Positions 25,487 to 34,227 of a DNA stretch of 64,000 nt are shown piece by piece (position 1 is the stretch's first letter; each line of letters starts with the position of its first letter). The position numbers and the translations under genes are program-made. The DNA is taken from NCBI GenBank assembly GCA_963763365.1, contig CAVXOE010000009.1, positions 558,001 through 622,000 of the forward strand. Direction: 5' to 3'. The notes under the pieces were generated by a model. That model did no database searches and was not told the DNA's origin. It worked only from the letters and a program-made list of their open reading frames with translations. The DNA comes from VAZQ01 sp963763365. GTDB taxonomy: Bacteria; Pseudomonadota; Alphaproteobacteria; Rhizobiales; Xanthobacteraceae.

Positions 25487-26521
25487 ATGGGTTACAAAGT
25501 CGCAGTGGTCGGCGCCACCGGCAATGTCGGCCGCGCCATGATGGAGGTGCTGGACGAACGGAAGTTCCCGGCCGACGAAGTCGTCGCGCTCGCCTCGCGC
25601 CGCAGCCTGGGCACCGAAGTGTCCTACGGCGACCGCACGCTCAAGTGCAAAGCTCTCGACAACTACGATTTCTCCGACGTCGACATCTGCCTGATGTCGG
25701 CCGGCTCCACGATCTCGAAGGAGTGGTCGCCGAAGATCGCGGCCAAGGGCGCGGTGGTGATCGATAATTCGTCCTACTGGCGCTACGATTTGGACGTGCC
25801 GCTGATCGTGCCCGAGGTCAACGCCGACGCAGTCGTGGGTTTCCGCAAGAAGGGCATCATCGCCAACCCGAACTGCTCGACCGCGCAGCTCGTCGTGGCG
25901 CTCAAGCCGCTGCACGACAAGGCCAAGATCAAGCGCGTCGTCGTGGCGACCTATCAGTCGGTGTCGGGCGCCGGCAAGGAGGCGATGGACGAGCTGTTCG
26001 CGCAGACCAAATCGGTCTACTCGCTCGAGCAGTTCGAATCGAAGAAGTTTCCCAAGCGGATCGCCTTCAACGTGATCCCGCAGATCGACGTCTTCATGGA
26101 GGACGGCTTCACCAAGGAAGAGTGGAAGATGGTGGCCGAGACCAAGAAGATCCTCGATCCCAAGATCAAGCTCGTTGCCACCTGCGTGCGCGTGCCGGTG
26201 TTCATCGGCCATTCCGAGGCCGTCAACATCGAGTTCGAGAACCCGATCACGGCGGACGAGGCGCGCGACATCCTGCGCAACGCGCCGGGCTGCCTGGTGA
26301 TCGACAAGCGCGAGCCCGGCGGCTACGCGACGCCTTACGAGGCGGCCGGTGAGGACGCGACCTATATCAGCCGCATCCGCGAGGACGGCACGGTCGAGAA
26401 CGGCCTCGTGCTGTGGTGCGTGTCGGATAACCTGCGCAAGGGTGCCGCCCTCAACGCCATCCAGATCGCCGAGTGCCTGATCAACCGCAAGCTGATCGAG
26501 GCCAAGCGCAAGGCGGCCTGA
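25487..26521 (+). CDS. asd: Aspartate-semialdehyde dehydrogenase
   Basis: Reduces aspartyl phosphate to aspartate semialdehyde with NADPH, a branch point to lysine, threonine, methionine and diaminopimelate. The 344-residue protein has the nucleotide-binding GATGNVG (9-15) and the catalytic Cys130 in IANPNCST, plus QIDVFMEDG typical of the family. GGAG lies 10 bases before the ATG at 25487; the frame is open further upstream but lacks coding features. It stands alone with a likely terminator downstream. Confidence 0.96.
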   Translation: MGYKVAVVGATGNVGRAMMEVLDERKFPADEVVALASRRSLGTEVSYGDRTLKCKALDNYDFSDVDICLMSAGSTISKEWSPKIAAKGAVVIDNSSYWRYDLDVPLIVPEVNADAVVGFRKKGIIANPNCSTAQLVVALKPLHDKAKIKRVVVATYQSVSGAGKEAMDELFAQTKSVYSLEQFESKKFPKRIAFNVIPQIDVFMEDGFTKEEWKMVAETKKILDPKIKLVATCVRVPVFIGHSEAVNIEFENPITADEARDILRNAPGCLVIDKREPGGYATPYEAAGEDATYISRIREDGTVENGLVLWCVSDNLRKGAALNAIQIAECLINRKLIEAKRKAA

Positions 26522-26576
26522 CGCTCGACCGCCGCGGGCGAATCTTTCCAGCCGCCCGGGACTTGAGCTTGCATCG

Positions 26577-26614
26577 ACGGCGCCGGCAGGGTTGCGGGCG
26601 CCGTTGGCTTTTGT
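26577..26614 (+). terminator. Probable terminator after asd
   Basis: ACGGCGCC (26577-26584) pairs with GGCGCCGT (26597-26604) around a 12-base loop and is followed by TGGCTTTT. It lies 56 bases past the asd stop. Confidence 0.55.
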
Positions 26615-26904
26615 GCGCCGCGGCGTAACCTCAAATCATGATTAACGAATTTCCGATGCAGAAACGACTGCACGGCGAGGAATCCTCCCTCGAAACGCGG
26701 AATATGTCCCTGCGCCGGCCGTCGTTTTGATTAGCAGTGTGGCTTTTGCGCACTAGAGCCGGTCCAAAGAGCCGTGCTTGTATTTCGACAGGCGGGACGG
26801 ATCGATGCCGGCCTTCCTGGGCTTTACGGTTTCTGGGGTGACGGCGCTGCGGCGCTGAAACAGTCAAGGCCATGCCGGGGTACAATCAGGCTTGGGGGAT
26901 AACA
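26615..26904. other. Intergenic region between asd and the next gene
   Basis: About 290 bases with no convincing gene in any frame. It presumably carries the promoter of the gene at 26905, but no clear promoter boxes or repeats were recognised. Confidence 0.5.
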
Positions 26905-27726
26905 ATGCGATACAAGGGGAATCGGCTCACACTTCTGATGGGCCTTTGTGCTTTCGCCGTCTCGGCGGGACTCAATCTTTCGACCGCGCAAGCGGAGGAT
27001 GACTACACGGCGGTCGCAGCGGCTGCGCCAGCCGCTCCGGTAGCCGCTCCAGCGGCGCCGAGCGTCACCGCTCATGCGGAGACCCACGCACTTGCTCCGG
27101 TGCATGTCGGTCCCGACCACTCCAACGATGCGAGGCCGTATTTCGTCGAGTTCCGCGCGCGCAGCGCGTACAGCTACGGCCACACCTTCCTGGTGCATGG
27201 GCGCGTCGGCCAGAAGATTACCGCGAAGGACGTGATCGGTCTGCATCCGGCGACGGAAAGCTCCGTGCCCTGGATGATCGGGCACCTCGTTCCGGTCGTG
27301 TCCGAGACCGGCGCAAGCGACGGCGACTTCGAGGACCAGTACATCATCGCGCGCTATCGCGTGCTGCTGACCGAGCCGGAGTATCGGAAGACGCTGGCCA
27401 TGATGCGGGGCATGCAGAGGAGCCATCCGGTCTGGCATGCGGTGCTTTACAACTGCAACCGCTTCGTCGGCGACATCGCGCAAAACATGGGCCTGCGCTC
27501 GCCGGGCAATGCGCTGCTGATGCCGAAGGAATACATCAACACGCTCAAGTCGGTGAACAACGGCCGCTCGGTGTTGAGCGGGCCGCAGCCGGCCCGCGAG
27601 CAGACCGCGTCGGCGCCCAAGCGCCAGCAGACGGCGTCGGCCAAGCCGAAGCCCGCGGCGAATAACGCCCGGCAGGAGGCATCGGTGCGGGTTCAGCCGC
27701 AGCAATTCACTCGGCCCGAGAACTGA
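26905..27726 (+). CDS. Exported protein with a papain-like (PPPDE/Lnb-type) signature
   Basis: A 273-residue protein with a signal peptide (about 1-31, ending AQAED), a low-complexity Ala/Pro stretch (35-55), a central domain and a Lys/Gln/Pro-rich tail. The domain has YGHTFLVHGRVG and, 80-100 residues later, VLYNCNRFVGD. A His in the first and a Cys in an NCN motif in the second is the arrangement seen in permuted papain-fold families such as PPPDE or Lnb. Activity is inferred only. The ATG has GGGGG about 7 bases upstream; a strong terminator follows. Confidence 0.72.
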   Translation: MRYKGNRLTLLMGLCAFAVSAGLNLSTAQAEDDYTAVAAAAPAAPVAAPAAPSVTAHAETHALAPVHVGPDHSNDARPYFVEFRARSAYSYGHTFLVHGRVGQKITAKDVIGLHPATESSVPWMIGHLVPVVSETGASDGDFEDQYIIARYRVLLTEPEYRKTLAMMRGMQRSHPVWHAVLYNCNRFVGDIAQNMGLRSPGNALLMPKEYINTLKSVNNGRSVLSGPQPAREQTASAPKRQQTASAKPKPAANNARQEASVRVQPQQFTRPEN

Positions 27727-27769
27727 TGCTCTGACCGCATCGGCGAATCGATCGCCTTACCCTCTACGT

Positions 27770-27803
27770 CATGGCCGGGCCAAGTCCCGGCCATGTTCGT
27801 TTA
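27770..27803 (+). terminator. Rho-independent terminator
   Basis: CATGGCCGGG (27770-27779) pairs perfectly with CCCGGCCATG (27786-27795) around a 6-base loop, followed by TTCGTTT. It ends the gene at 26905-27726. Confidence 0.8.
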
Positions 27804-27863
27804 AGGAAATTTAGCTTTCGTTGCTAACGTCACGCGCGGCCGGCGCGTTTCCGCCATTGTCAG

Positions 27864-28412
27864 CTAAATCTTCCGGCTGTCGTAGGCCCAATGCAGCAGT
27901 GCCTGGCGCTGCCGGCGGCGGCACAGCAGATCGCCGGGCTCGCAATTCTTCTGCACCTGCCGAACGTGTCGCCGGATCGCCTTCCAGCGCTTGATCTGGC
28001 GGCGGTCCTCGTCGGGCATGCGGCGGCCCAGGTAGTAGCGGCAGTACCACTGAAACCAGCCGCGCGGATCGTCGGGATGAATCCAGCCCTTGGCGCGCCA
28101 GACCGAGAGCGGCTGGCTCGCGTCGATGCCGAAGAAGTTGAGCGCGCAGTCGCGCCGCTTGGGCGACAGCTTGGCGTTCGCGAACCAGCTCTCCGGAAAT
28201 TCCCGGCGGCAGTCGGTCAGGTACTTGCCGCCGAACACGCCGAGGCGAAGCATTTCCTGCGGCGTGAGCTGCGGTCGGAACTCCGGGTCGAAATTCCGCC
28301 CGGTACCGGCAGTGAGCCGATAGCGGTAGCCCGTCTGCATCGTGTCGTTGACGGTGACGGTCCGCTGCCGCGTCCCGGGCTTTCCCGCCGTGATCTTGCG
28401 TCGCTTCGCCAC
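27864..28412 (-). CDS. Conserved hypothetical protein, Trp/Arg-rich
   Basis: A 182-residue basic protein with no signal peptide. It contains EFRPQLTPQEMLRLGVFGGKY, CRREFPESWF, and WFQWYCRYYLGRRMPDEDRR, motifs of a widespread family of unknown function. The frame begins with a GTG at 28412, two bases after the stop of the deleted binding-protein remnant. An internal ATG at codon 25, just before the conserved part, is an alternative start. No role can be deduced. Confidence 0.7.
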   Translation of the reverse strand: MAKRRKITAGKPGTRQRTVTVNDTMQTGYRYRLTAGTGRNFDPEFRPQLTPQEMLRLGVFGGKYLTDCRREFPESWFANAKLSPKRRDCALNFFGIDASQPLSVWRAKGWIHPDDPRGWFQWYCRYYLGRRMPDEDRRQIKRWKAIRRHVRQVQKNCEPGDLLCRRRQRQALLHWAYDSRKI

Positions 28413-28413
28413 G

Positions 28414-28629
28414 TCAGGCCGGATCGAGACCGAGCTTCTTCATCACCGGCACGGCGGTCTCCGACGTCAGGAACTTCGCGGCCCGCTCGAACATCGGCAC
28501 CAACTCTTCCATCACTTCGCGCATGGCGGTCGAGGCAATAACGGTGATGTCGGCGGCACCGGCCGCGCTGACCATGATGCTCAACAAGGCCGCTGCGGCA
28601 ACGGCGGCAGTCTTCGACCAGATCGGCAT
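28414..28629 (-). pseudogene. Internally deleted substrate-binding protein remnant
   Basis: A 71-residue frame starts with a full signal peptide (1-25, ending SAAGAAD). Its next part, ITVIASTAMREVMEELVPMFERA, matches the N-terminus of the neighbouring binding protein (28676-29371). It then jumps directly to KFLTSETAVPVMKKLGLDP, matching that protein's C-terminus (TFLTSPTARPVIKRHGLEV). About 170 internal residues are missing, with the join near 28480. The frame is preserved, so a short exported peptide could still be made, but it cannot bind a ligand. It shows that a second, signal-bearing copy once existed here. Confidence 0.75.
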
Positions 28630-28675
28630 GGCTTCCTCCGGCTTTTTCTTCTCTGCGCGCAGTCTAGGACGCGCG

Positions 28676-29371
28676 TTACGCCACCTCCAGGCCGTGGCGC
28701 TTGATCACCGGCCGAGCGGTGGGCGAGGTGAGGAAGGTCGCGAGTGCCTTGGCGAGATCGGGCGCGGACGCAGCGGCGGAGATGCCGGCCGAGAACGTCG
28801 TCATCTTCTGCAGGTCGCCCGGCAGCGGCCCGACGATGTCGACGCCCGGCACCGGCATCAATTCGCTGATCTGTTGCAGCCCGATCTCGGCCTTGCCGCT
28901 CGCCAGCAGCACGCCGACCGGCGTGCCGGGATCGGGGAGCAGGGCGCGCGATTTCATCTCCTCGACGATGCCGAGCCGCGGGATCAGCACGTTCGCCGTA
29001 TAGATGCCGCTCGCGCCGATCCGCGAATAGGAGACGGTCTTGGCGGCGAGCAGCGCACGCTTGAGCGCTTCGGGCGTGCTGATGTCCGGTTTGGGCGCAC
29101 CCGCGCGCACCGCCACGCCGATGCCGGAGCTGGCGATGTCGACACGACTGCCCGCCTTGACCTTGCCGGCCTTGATGAGCGCTTCGACCGCCTCATCGGT
29201 GAGGACGAGCAGGTCGGCTTGTGCGCCGGCATTGATGTCGTCGATGATCAGCTTGGTCGAGCCGAAGATGGCGTTGAGTTTGGCGCCGTGCGCGCGTTCG
29301 AACTCGGGCGCAAGCTCGATGAGCGCCTCCTTGATGCCGTTCGTACAGCGGGCGGTGATTTCAGACGGCAA
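28676..29371 (-). CDS. ModA-like substrate-binding protein without signal peptide
   Basis: A 231-residue protein with the fold of type 2 periplasmic binding proteins of the molybdate/sulfate kind: FGSTKLIIDDINAGAQADLL near the start, and SYSRIGASGIYTANVLIPRL in the middle. Unlike typical members it has no signal peptide and starts with a TTG at 29371, preceded by GGGGAG. It therefore appears cytoplasmic, or the start has been lost. No ABC ATPase or permease is adjacent. Its internally deleted relative lies just downstream. Confidence 0.75.
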   Translation of the reverse strand: MPSEITARCTNGIKEALIELAPEFERAHGAKLNAIFGSTKLIIDDINAGAQADLLVLTDEAVEALIKAGKVKAGSRVDIASSGIGVAVRAGAPKPDISTPEALKRALLAAKTVSYSRIGASGIYTANVLIPRLGIVEEMKSRALLPDPGTPVGVLLASGKAEIGLQQISELMPVPGVDIVGPLPGDLQKMTTFSAGISAAASAPDLAKALATFLTSPTARPVIKRHGLEVA

Positions 29372-29540
29372 GGCGGATTCTCCCCTGTTTCGTTGTCATT
29401 ACGTCAGATTTGGGGGGTGTTACTATAAATTCGACTCTGTAAACGCCGGTTTGTTGAATGTCCGCTTCGCTCCGGAAGCGACCGAATTGGATACATTGCC
29501 GCGAAACGACGCTACGTGCCATTAGCGGCCGTTCATCTGC

Positions 29541-30506
29541 TTATTCGATCACCTGGTCGGCCTGGAGGAGCACGCCCTGCGGCATGGCAAGGCCGAGAGC
29601 CTTGGCGGTCTTGAGGTTGATCACCATCTCCCATTTGGCCGGCTGCCAGAACGGAATATTGCCGGCCTTGGCGCCGTTGAGGATCTGCTGCACGTCGGCG
29701 GCCATTCGCTTGGCGAGTTCGCCCAGGTCTGGCGCATAGGCGACGAGCCCGCCCAGATCGACGTAGTCGCGGAACGGATACATGGCGGGCATTCGGTGTT
29801 TCGCGGCCAACCCGACGATTAGGGTCCGGTGTGCGAGGAAGTCGCCGCCCTGCGACACGAGTACGGCATCGATCTTCTCTCGCACCATCTCATCGAACAC
29901 GCGGCTCAACCCGGCCTCCGTCACCTCGGCCAGCAACCTCTCGATGATCGGAACGCCCAAAGCCTCGACCTCCTGCCGCCGGCTCGTCACGAATGCGATC
30001 CTCGTCGCAGTCGGCACGATTTCTTTCAGGATTTGCAGGCGCTTTGCGTTCAGGCCGGCTCCCCCGTCCACACTGACGCCGGTGAGGTTGCCACCAGGGC
30101 GCGCGATGGTCGAGACCAACCCGACTGCGATCGGGTCGGTCGTGATGCCGACGATAGGGATCGTAGCAGTCGCTGTCGTGAGTGCTTTCACTAGGAGGTT
30201 TTGGTTGGCAACGATCAGTTCGGGCGCGCGGGTGACGACCTCGGCAGCGAGGCTTGCGTAGCGGCTGGTGTTGCCCTCAGCGGAATAGCGCTCGACGACG
30301 AGATTGGTACCTTCCGCGTAGCCGAGTTTGCGCAACTCTTCGTAGAACGTCTTTATCCAGAACACGCCGCCGGACTCCGAGAGCTTCGCGGCCGGGATGC
30401 CGGAATGGACGAAGGCGATGCGGCGGGATGGTTGCTGCGCACGCGCCGCCCGCGGCCATGCCGCGGCCGCGCCGCCAAGCCCAGCGAGAAAATTGCGCCG
30501 CTTCAT
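29541..30506 (-). CDS. ABC transporter substrate-binding protein (TrpX/ABC_sub_bind type)
   Basis: A 321-residue exported protein with a twin-arginine-like leader (MKRRNFLAGLGG). The hallmarks are FVHSGIPAAK, YEELRKLGYAEGTNLVVERY, IPIVGITTDPIAVGLV and ARPGGNLTGVS, all typical of this family abundant in rhizobia. Ligands include aromatic amino acids or remain unknown. It stands without permease or ATPase genes. The ATG at 30506 begins the leader; one at 30518 is possible. Confidence 0.87.
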   Translation of the reverse strand: MKRRNFLAGLGGAAAAWPRAARAQQPSRRIAFVHSGIPAAKLSESGGVFWIKTFYEELRKLGYAEGTNLVVERYSAEGNTSRYASLAAEVVTRAPELIVANQNLLVKALTTATATIPIVGITTDPIAVGLVSTIARPGGNLTGVSVDGGAGLNAKRLQILKEIVPTATRIAFVTSRRQEVEALGVPIIERLLAEVTEAGLSRVFDEMVREKIDAVLVSQGGDFLAHRTLIVGLAAKHRMPAMYPFRDYVDLGGLVAYAPDLGELAKRMAADVQQILNGAKAGNIPFWQPAKWEMVINLKTAKALGLAMPQGVLLQADQVIE

Positions 30507-30799
30507 GACCCAACCCACGTCCAGGGGAGCATACCAATGGCGATAACTATAGCACTCTGGAAGAGTCCGGGTGGCTGTTCAACCGTGGGAAATGACGCGA
30601 TGGGTCATTCTCGACGCGCCCCGGTTGAGGCGGCAAGTCCACGGATGTCCGCTGTCCCCCGGTTGCGACCGAAATAGTGTCGCGATGGAACATGTCGCTC
30701 AGTGCCAAATGCAGAAGTCGGTACGCCAATTACTCGATCACCTCGCCGGCGCGGGCGGTGCCGGCACCAGACGCCGGCACGAACGCCGGACCAGACTGA

Positions 30800-31780
30800 C
30801 TACTCCGCCTTGATTTTCGTCGCCTTGGTGAATTCCATCCATTTGGTTGAATCCTTTTTGATTGCCTCGGTCAGTTCGGCGGATGATTGCCACACCGGAT
30901 CAAGGCCCATGATCGCCAGCTTTTCCTGTAATTCGGTATCTCGATAAACCGCAGCGAGCTCATCGCGCAAAAAATTTGTCACGTTCGCCGGCGTCCCAGC
31001 GGGTGCGAATAGCGCGAACCAGTTTGATATCACGAGTCCCGGGTAGGACGCCGAGATCGTAGGCACCCCCGGAGCGAGCCGCGAAGGAGCCGTTCCGGTG
31101 ACACCGAGCGCGTTGAGCTTGCCGGATTTGACATGGCTCATTTCCAGCGGGATTGGACCGCAGAACATATTCACTGCGCTGGACAGTACCGCATTTAACG
31201 CGGGTGCTGCCCCGGGAAAGGGGACATGTGTCATCTCGATGCCAGCCTGTTGCTTAAGCATCTCGACGCAAAGATGAGCCGGTGACGCGATGCCGGCGGA
31301 GGCGAACGCGAGTGAGCCTGGATTGGCTTTCGCGGCCGCAACAAGATCAGCAAGCGAGCGTATGCCGGTCGACGCAGTCACGACCAGCAGATTTTCGGAG
31401 ACGGCGACTGCGGCGATCGGAATCAGGTCGTGCTGGGAATCGTAGCGCGGTTTGAGCAACACAGGCGCCATCGTGATCGGCAGATCGACGGTAAAAAGGA
31501 GCGTGTAACCATCCGGCGGCGCCTTGACCACAACGTCCGTTCCAATGGTTCCCGTTGCGCCGGCTCTGTTTTCAACCACCACCGGTTGGTTCCAGCGATG
31601 CGTTAGCTTCTGAGCGTAAAGGCGCGCCAGAACGTCGGCCGGTCCACCTGCCGCCACCGGCACGATCAACCGGACTGGCCGCGTCGGAAAGGCCTGCGCC
31701 TTTGCAATCCGCGACGCTGCTGGCAGCGTGACGGCGCCGATGGTTAGATGCAGAAAGCTTCGGCGGGGAAGTTTCACCAT
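30800..31780 (-). CDS. Bug/TctC-type solute-binding protein
   Basis: A 326-residue exported protein (leader MVKLPRRSFLHLTIGAVTL) with VRLIVPVAAGGPADVLARL, VENRAGATGTIGTD and a THVPFPGAAPALN motif. GGAGGG lies directly before the ATG at 31780. It is downstream of the Rieske ferredoxin gene on the same strand, 109 bases away. It may import the substrate of the oxygenase system, an inference from position only. Confidence 0.88.
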   Translation of the reverse strand: MVKLPRRSFLHLTIGAVTLPAASRIAKAQAFPTRPVRLIVPVAAGGPADVLARLYAQKLTHRWNQPVVVENRAGATGTIGTDVVVKAPPDGYTLLFTVDLPITMAPVLLKPRYDSQHDLIPIAAVAVSENLLVVTASTGIRSLADLVAAAKANPGSLAFASAGIASPAHLCVEMLKQQAGIEMTHVPFPGAAPALNAVLSSAVNMFCGPIPLEMSHVKSGKLNALGVTGTAPSRLAPGVPTISASYPGLVISNWFALFAPAGTPANVTNFLRDELAAVYRDTELQEKLAIMGLDPVWQSSAELTEAIKKDSTKWMEFTKATKIKAE

Positions 31781-31889
31781 GCCCTCCAGGCTTCGGAACG
31801 GTCGCATCCTATCGAACAGGAGCGCAGGATACCGAATTGGCGAGGGTCAACAAGCGAGGCGGCGGGAGTCTACGCCCCAAACGTCTTGC

Positions 31890-32210
31890 TCACGCGGCGT
31901 CGATGTACACCCGGCCGTTCTCGACAGTCGTGCGGTAAGTCTTAATCGGCACCATGCAGGGCGGCGACGCCACTTCGCCGGTTTTGATGTTGAACTGGCC
32001 GTTGTGGAAATTGCATTCGACAAGATCGCCGTCGACGAAGCCTTCCGAGAGCAGGCCAGGGCCGTGCGTGCACTGGTCGTCGGTGACGAAGAATTCGCCC
32101 TCGACGTTGAATACCGCGAGCGCAAGGTCTCCCGCCTCCACGCGCAGTGCGCTGCCGGGCGCGACGTCCGCGGCGGCGCAGAGATCGATGCGTTGGGGCG
32201 GAGTTGTCAT
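31890..32210 (-). CDS. Rieske-type [2Fe-2S] ferredoxin of a ring-hydroxylating system
   Basis: A 106-residue Rieske protein with cluster ligands Cys47-X-His49 and Cys66-X2-His69. It carries electrons from a flavin reductase to a ring-hydroxylating oxygenase. It is divergent from the oxygenase gene at 32417, with an inverted-repeat pair between them (32265-32289). The matching reductase is probably the one at 36015. GGAG lies 6 bases before the ATG at 32210. Confidence 0.92.
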   Translation of the reverse strand: MTTPPQRIDLCAAADVAPGSALRVEAGDLALAVFNVEGEFFVTDDQCTHGPGLLSEGFVDGDLVECNFHNGQFNIKTGEVASPPCMVPIKTYRTTVENGRVYIDAA

Positions 32211-32264
32211 GCGGGGCTCCTCGTTGACGCCGGCCGGATCGGAATGATACTTTGAACACACGCT

Positions 32265-32289
32265 GGAACGGCGTTCCGTATATCGGAAC
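32265..32289. promoter_or_regulatory. Overlapping inverted repeats between ferredoxin and oxygenase genes, likely IclR operator
   Basis: GGAACG-G-CGTTCC (32265-32277) overlaps GTTCCG-TATAT-CGGAAC (32273-32289). The second has perfect 6-bp arms and a 5-base spacer. A near-identical GTTCCG-N5-CGGACC lies upstream of the IclR gene at 35944-35960. The shared architecture suggests that the local IclR regulator binds both. Confidence 0.6.
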
Positions 32290-32416
32290 AAAGTGGATTC
32301 ATAAATATCCCGCGCGGCGGGTCATGGTCAACGCCGGCAGAGTTCGCTCCCTGAACGCGCCTGAATGACCGGTCATACCATCGCCAATCTCAATCGAGCG
32401 GCGCCCGGAGGCATCG

Positions 32417-33703
32417 ATGCTCAAGAGGGAACAGAACGATCTGTTGACGCAGACGGGCCCCGGCGCGGCCATGGGCCGGCTGTTCCGCAGCTACTGGTTT
32501 CCGGCGCTCTTGGCCGAGGAACTGCCCGAAAACGACTGCCCGCCAGTGCGGGTGAAGATGCTGTCGGAGCGGCTGATCGCCTTCCGTGACAGCGAGGGCC
32601 GTTATGGACTGATCGACGAGTTCTGCGCCCACCGCGGCGTCTCGCTCTGGTTCGGCCGCAATGAGGGTTGCGGGTTGCGCTGCCCCTATCACGGCTGGAA
32701 GTACGACGTGACCGGCCAGTGCGTCGAGGTGCCCTCCGAGCCGGTCGAGTCGGGCTTCTGCGAGAAGATCAAGCTCACCGCCTACCCGCTGGTCAAACGT
32801 GGCCCGGTGCTGTGGACCTATATGGGACCATCTGACCGGCAACCTCCGTTGCCGGAGTGGGAGTTCGCCACCGTGCCGGCCGAGCAATGCTTCATCTCCA
32901 AGCGGCTGCAGGAGTCGAACTGGCTGCAGGCGATGGAGGGCGGCATCGACTCGAGCCATGTGTCGTTCCTGCATCGCGGCGATCTCAGCACCGATCCGTT
33001 GTTCAAGGGCGCCAAGGGCAACCAGTACAATCTCTCCGACATGCAACCGCATTTCGAGGTGGTGGAAAGCACCGGCGGCCTCTACATCGGCGCCCGGCGC
33101 AATGCCGAGAACGGCAACTACTATTGGCGCATCACCCAGTGGGTCATGCCTTGCTTCACCATGATCCCGCCGCGTGGCGATCATCCGCTGCACGGGCATT
33201 TCTGGGTGCCGATCGACGACGAGAATTGCTGGGCCTGGAGCTACGACTTCCACCCGGTGCGCGCGCTGACCCAGCGCGAGGTCGACGCCATGCGGGACGG
33301 CGCGGGCGTGCATTGTAAGTATATCCCGGGCACCTACCGGCCGCTCGCCAACAAGGACAACGACTACCTGATGGATCGCGCGGCGCAGAAGTCCGGCAAG
33401 ACCTTCAGCGGCATCGCGGGCTTCGCCATCCAGGATGCCTCCTTGCAGGAGAGCATGGGACCGGTCTGCGACCGCACCAAGGAGAATCTGGTCTCCACCG
33501 ACAACGGCATCATCATGGCGCGCCATCGCCTGATGCGCTCGGCCAAGGCGCTGGTCGACAAGGGCGTCGTGCCGCCCGGCGTCGATCCGGCGCATCACCG
33601 CGTGCGCTCCGCCTCGGTGGTGCTGCCGCCCGGCCAGGCGTTCAAGGACGCCGCCCGCGAGGCGCTGGTGTCGCGGCCCGGCGTCGCGCAAACGACGGTG
33701 TGA
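32417..33703 (+). CDS. Rieske non-haem iron oxygenase, large subunit
   Basis: A 428-residue oxygenase subunit. The N-terminal Rieske domain has Cys70-X-His72 and Cys89-X2-His92. The catalytic domain has the iron-binding stretch GGIDSSHVSFLH, with His181 and His186 as likely ligands and Asp178 as the bridging residue. The overall pattern resembles phthalate 4,5-dioxygenase or vanillate-type single-component oxygenases that hydroxylate or demethylate aromatic acids. Electrons would come from the ferredoxin at 31890 and the reductase at 36015. Its stop is followed after two bases by a small unknown gene. The exact substrate is not known. Confidence 0.92.
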   Translation: MLKREQNDLLTQTGPGAAMGRLFRSYWFPALLAEELPENDCPPVRVKMLSERLIAFRDSEGRYGLIDEFCAHRGVSLWFGRNEGCGLRCPYHGWKYDVTGQCVEVPSEPVESGFCEKIKLTAYPLVKRGPVLWTYMGPSDRQPPLPEWEFATVPAEQCFISKRLQESNWLQAMEGGIDSSHVSFLHRGDLSTDPLFKGAKGNQYNLSDMQPHFEVVESTGGLYIGARRNAENGNYYWRITQWVMPCFTMIPPRGDHPLHGHFWVPIDDENCWAWSYDFHPVRALTQREVDAMRDGAGVHCKYIPGTYRPLANKDNDYLMDRAAQKSGKTFSGIAGFAIQDASLQESMGPVCDRTKENLVSTDNGIIMARHRLMRSAKALVDKGVVPPGVDPAHHRVRSASVVLPPGQAFKDAAREALVSRPGVAQTTV

Positions 33704-33705
33704 CG

Positions 33706-34218
33706 ATGGAAAGCGAAAGCGCGCGGATGAGTTCCGCCGCCCAGGCACGCTTTCGCGTGGGTTATCCCAATTCCAAGCCGCGCGTGGTCAAGGTGGTGGC
33801 ACTCGATGCGCCGAGCGAACGCGTGGTCAAGCGCGTGGCGGAGCGCGGCTGGCAACGGGCGACATTCTTCACCTCGCTGAAGTTCGATGGCGCACCGCGC
33901 GGCGGCGAAGGCTGGACCATGCAGGCCTGGCTCTCCGATCTCGCCGGCCGCACCAAGGCGCTGCTCGACGAGGTGGCGTCCGCCGATCTCGTCGTGATGG
34001 TGGCGAGCGCGGGGACCAACGCCCAGGCGGCCGCGGTGATCGGCGAGGCCTGCACGGCGCACAAGGTCATGACCACCGCGCTGGTCATCGGCAGCGAACA
34101 TGCATCGGACGAGGTGCTGTCGAAGACGCTTGCGAGCCTGCGGCCCTATGCGTCGATGCTGGTGATCGCGACCGGCGACGACTACATCGACGAGATGCTG
34201 GCTGCGCTGCGTGCGTGA
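33706..34218 (+). CDS. Conserved protein of unknown function downstream of the oxygenase
   Basis: A 170-residue soluble protein. The region LVVMVASAGTNAQAAAVIGE followed by a TTALVIGSEH stretch looks like a nucleotide- or cofactor-binding Rossmann-like core, but no family was recognised. It starts 2 bases after the oxygenase stop, so co-translation is likely, and it probably supports the same pathway. The ATG at 33730 (codon 9) is an alternative start. Confidence 0.7.
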   Translation: MESESARMSSAAQARFRVGYPNSKPRVVKVVALDAPSERVVKRVAERGWQRATFFTSLKFDGAPRGGEGWTMQAWLSDLAGRTKALLDEVASADLVVMVASAGTNAQAAAVIGEACTAHKVMTTALVIGSEHASDEVLSKTLASLRPYASMLVIATGDDYIDEMLAALRA

Positions 34219-34227
34219 CGGGTGTCG

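Noticed and set aside
30731..30760. Possible tail of a second ABC binding protein (minus strand reading GEVIE then stop)
   Set aside because: Only a few residues resemble the end of the gene at 29541; too short to support a gene remnant.
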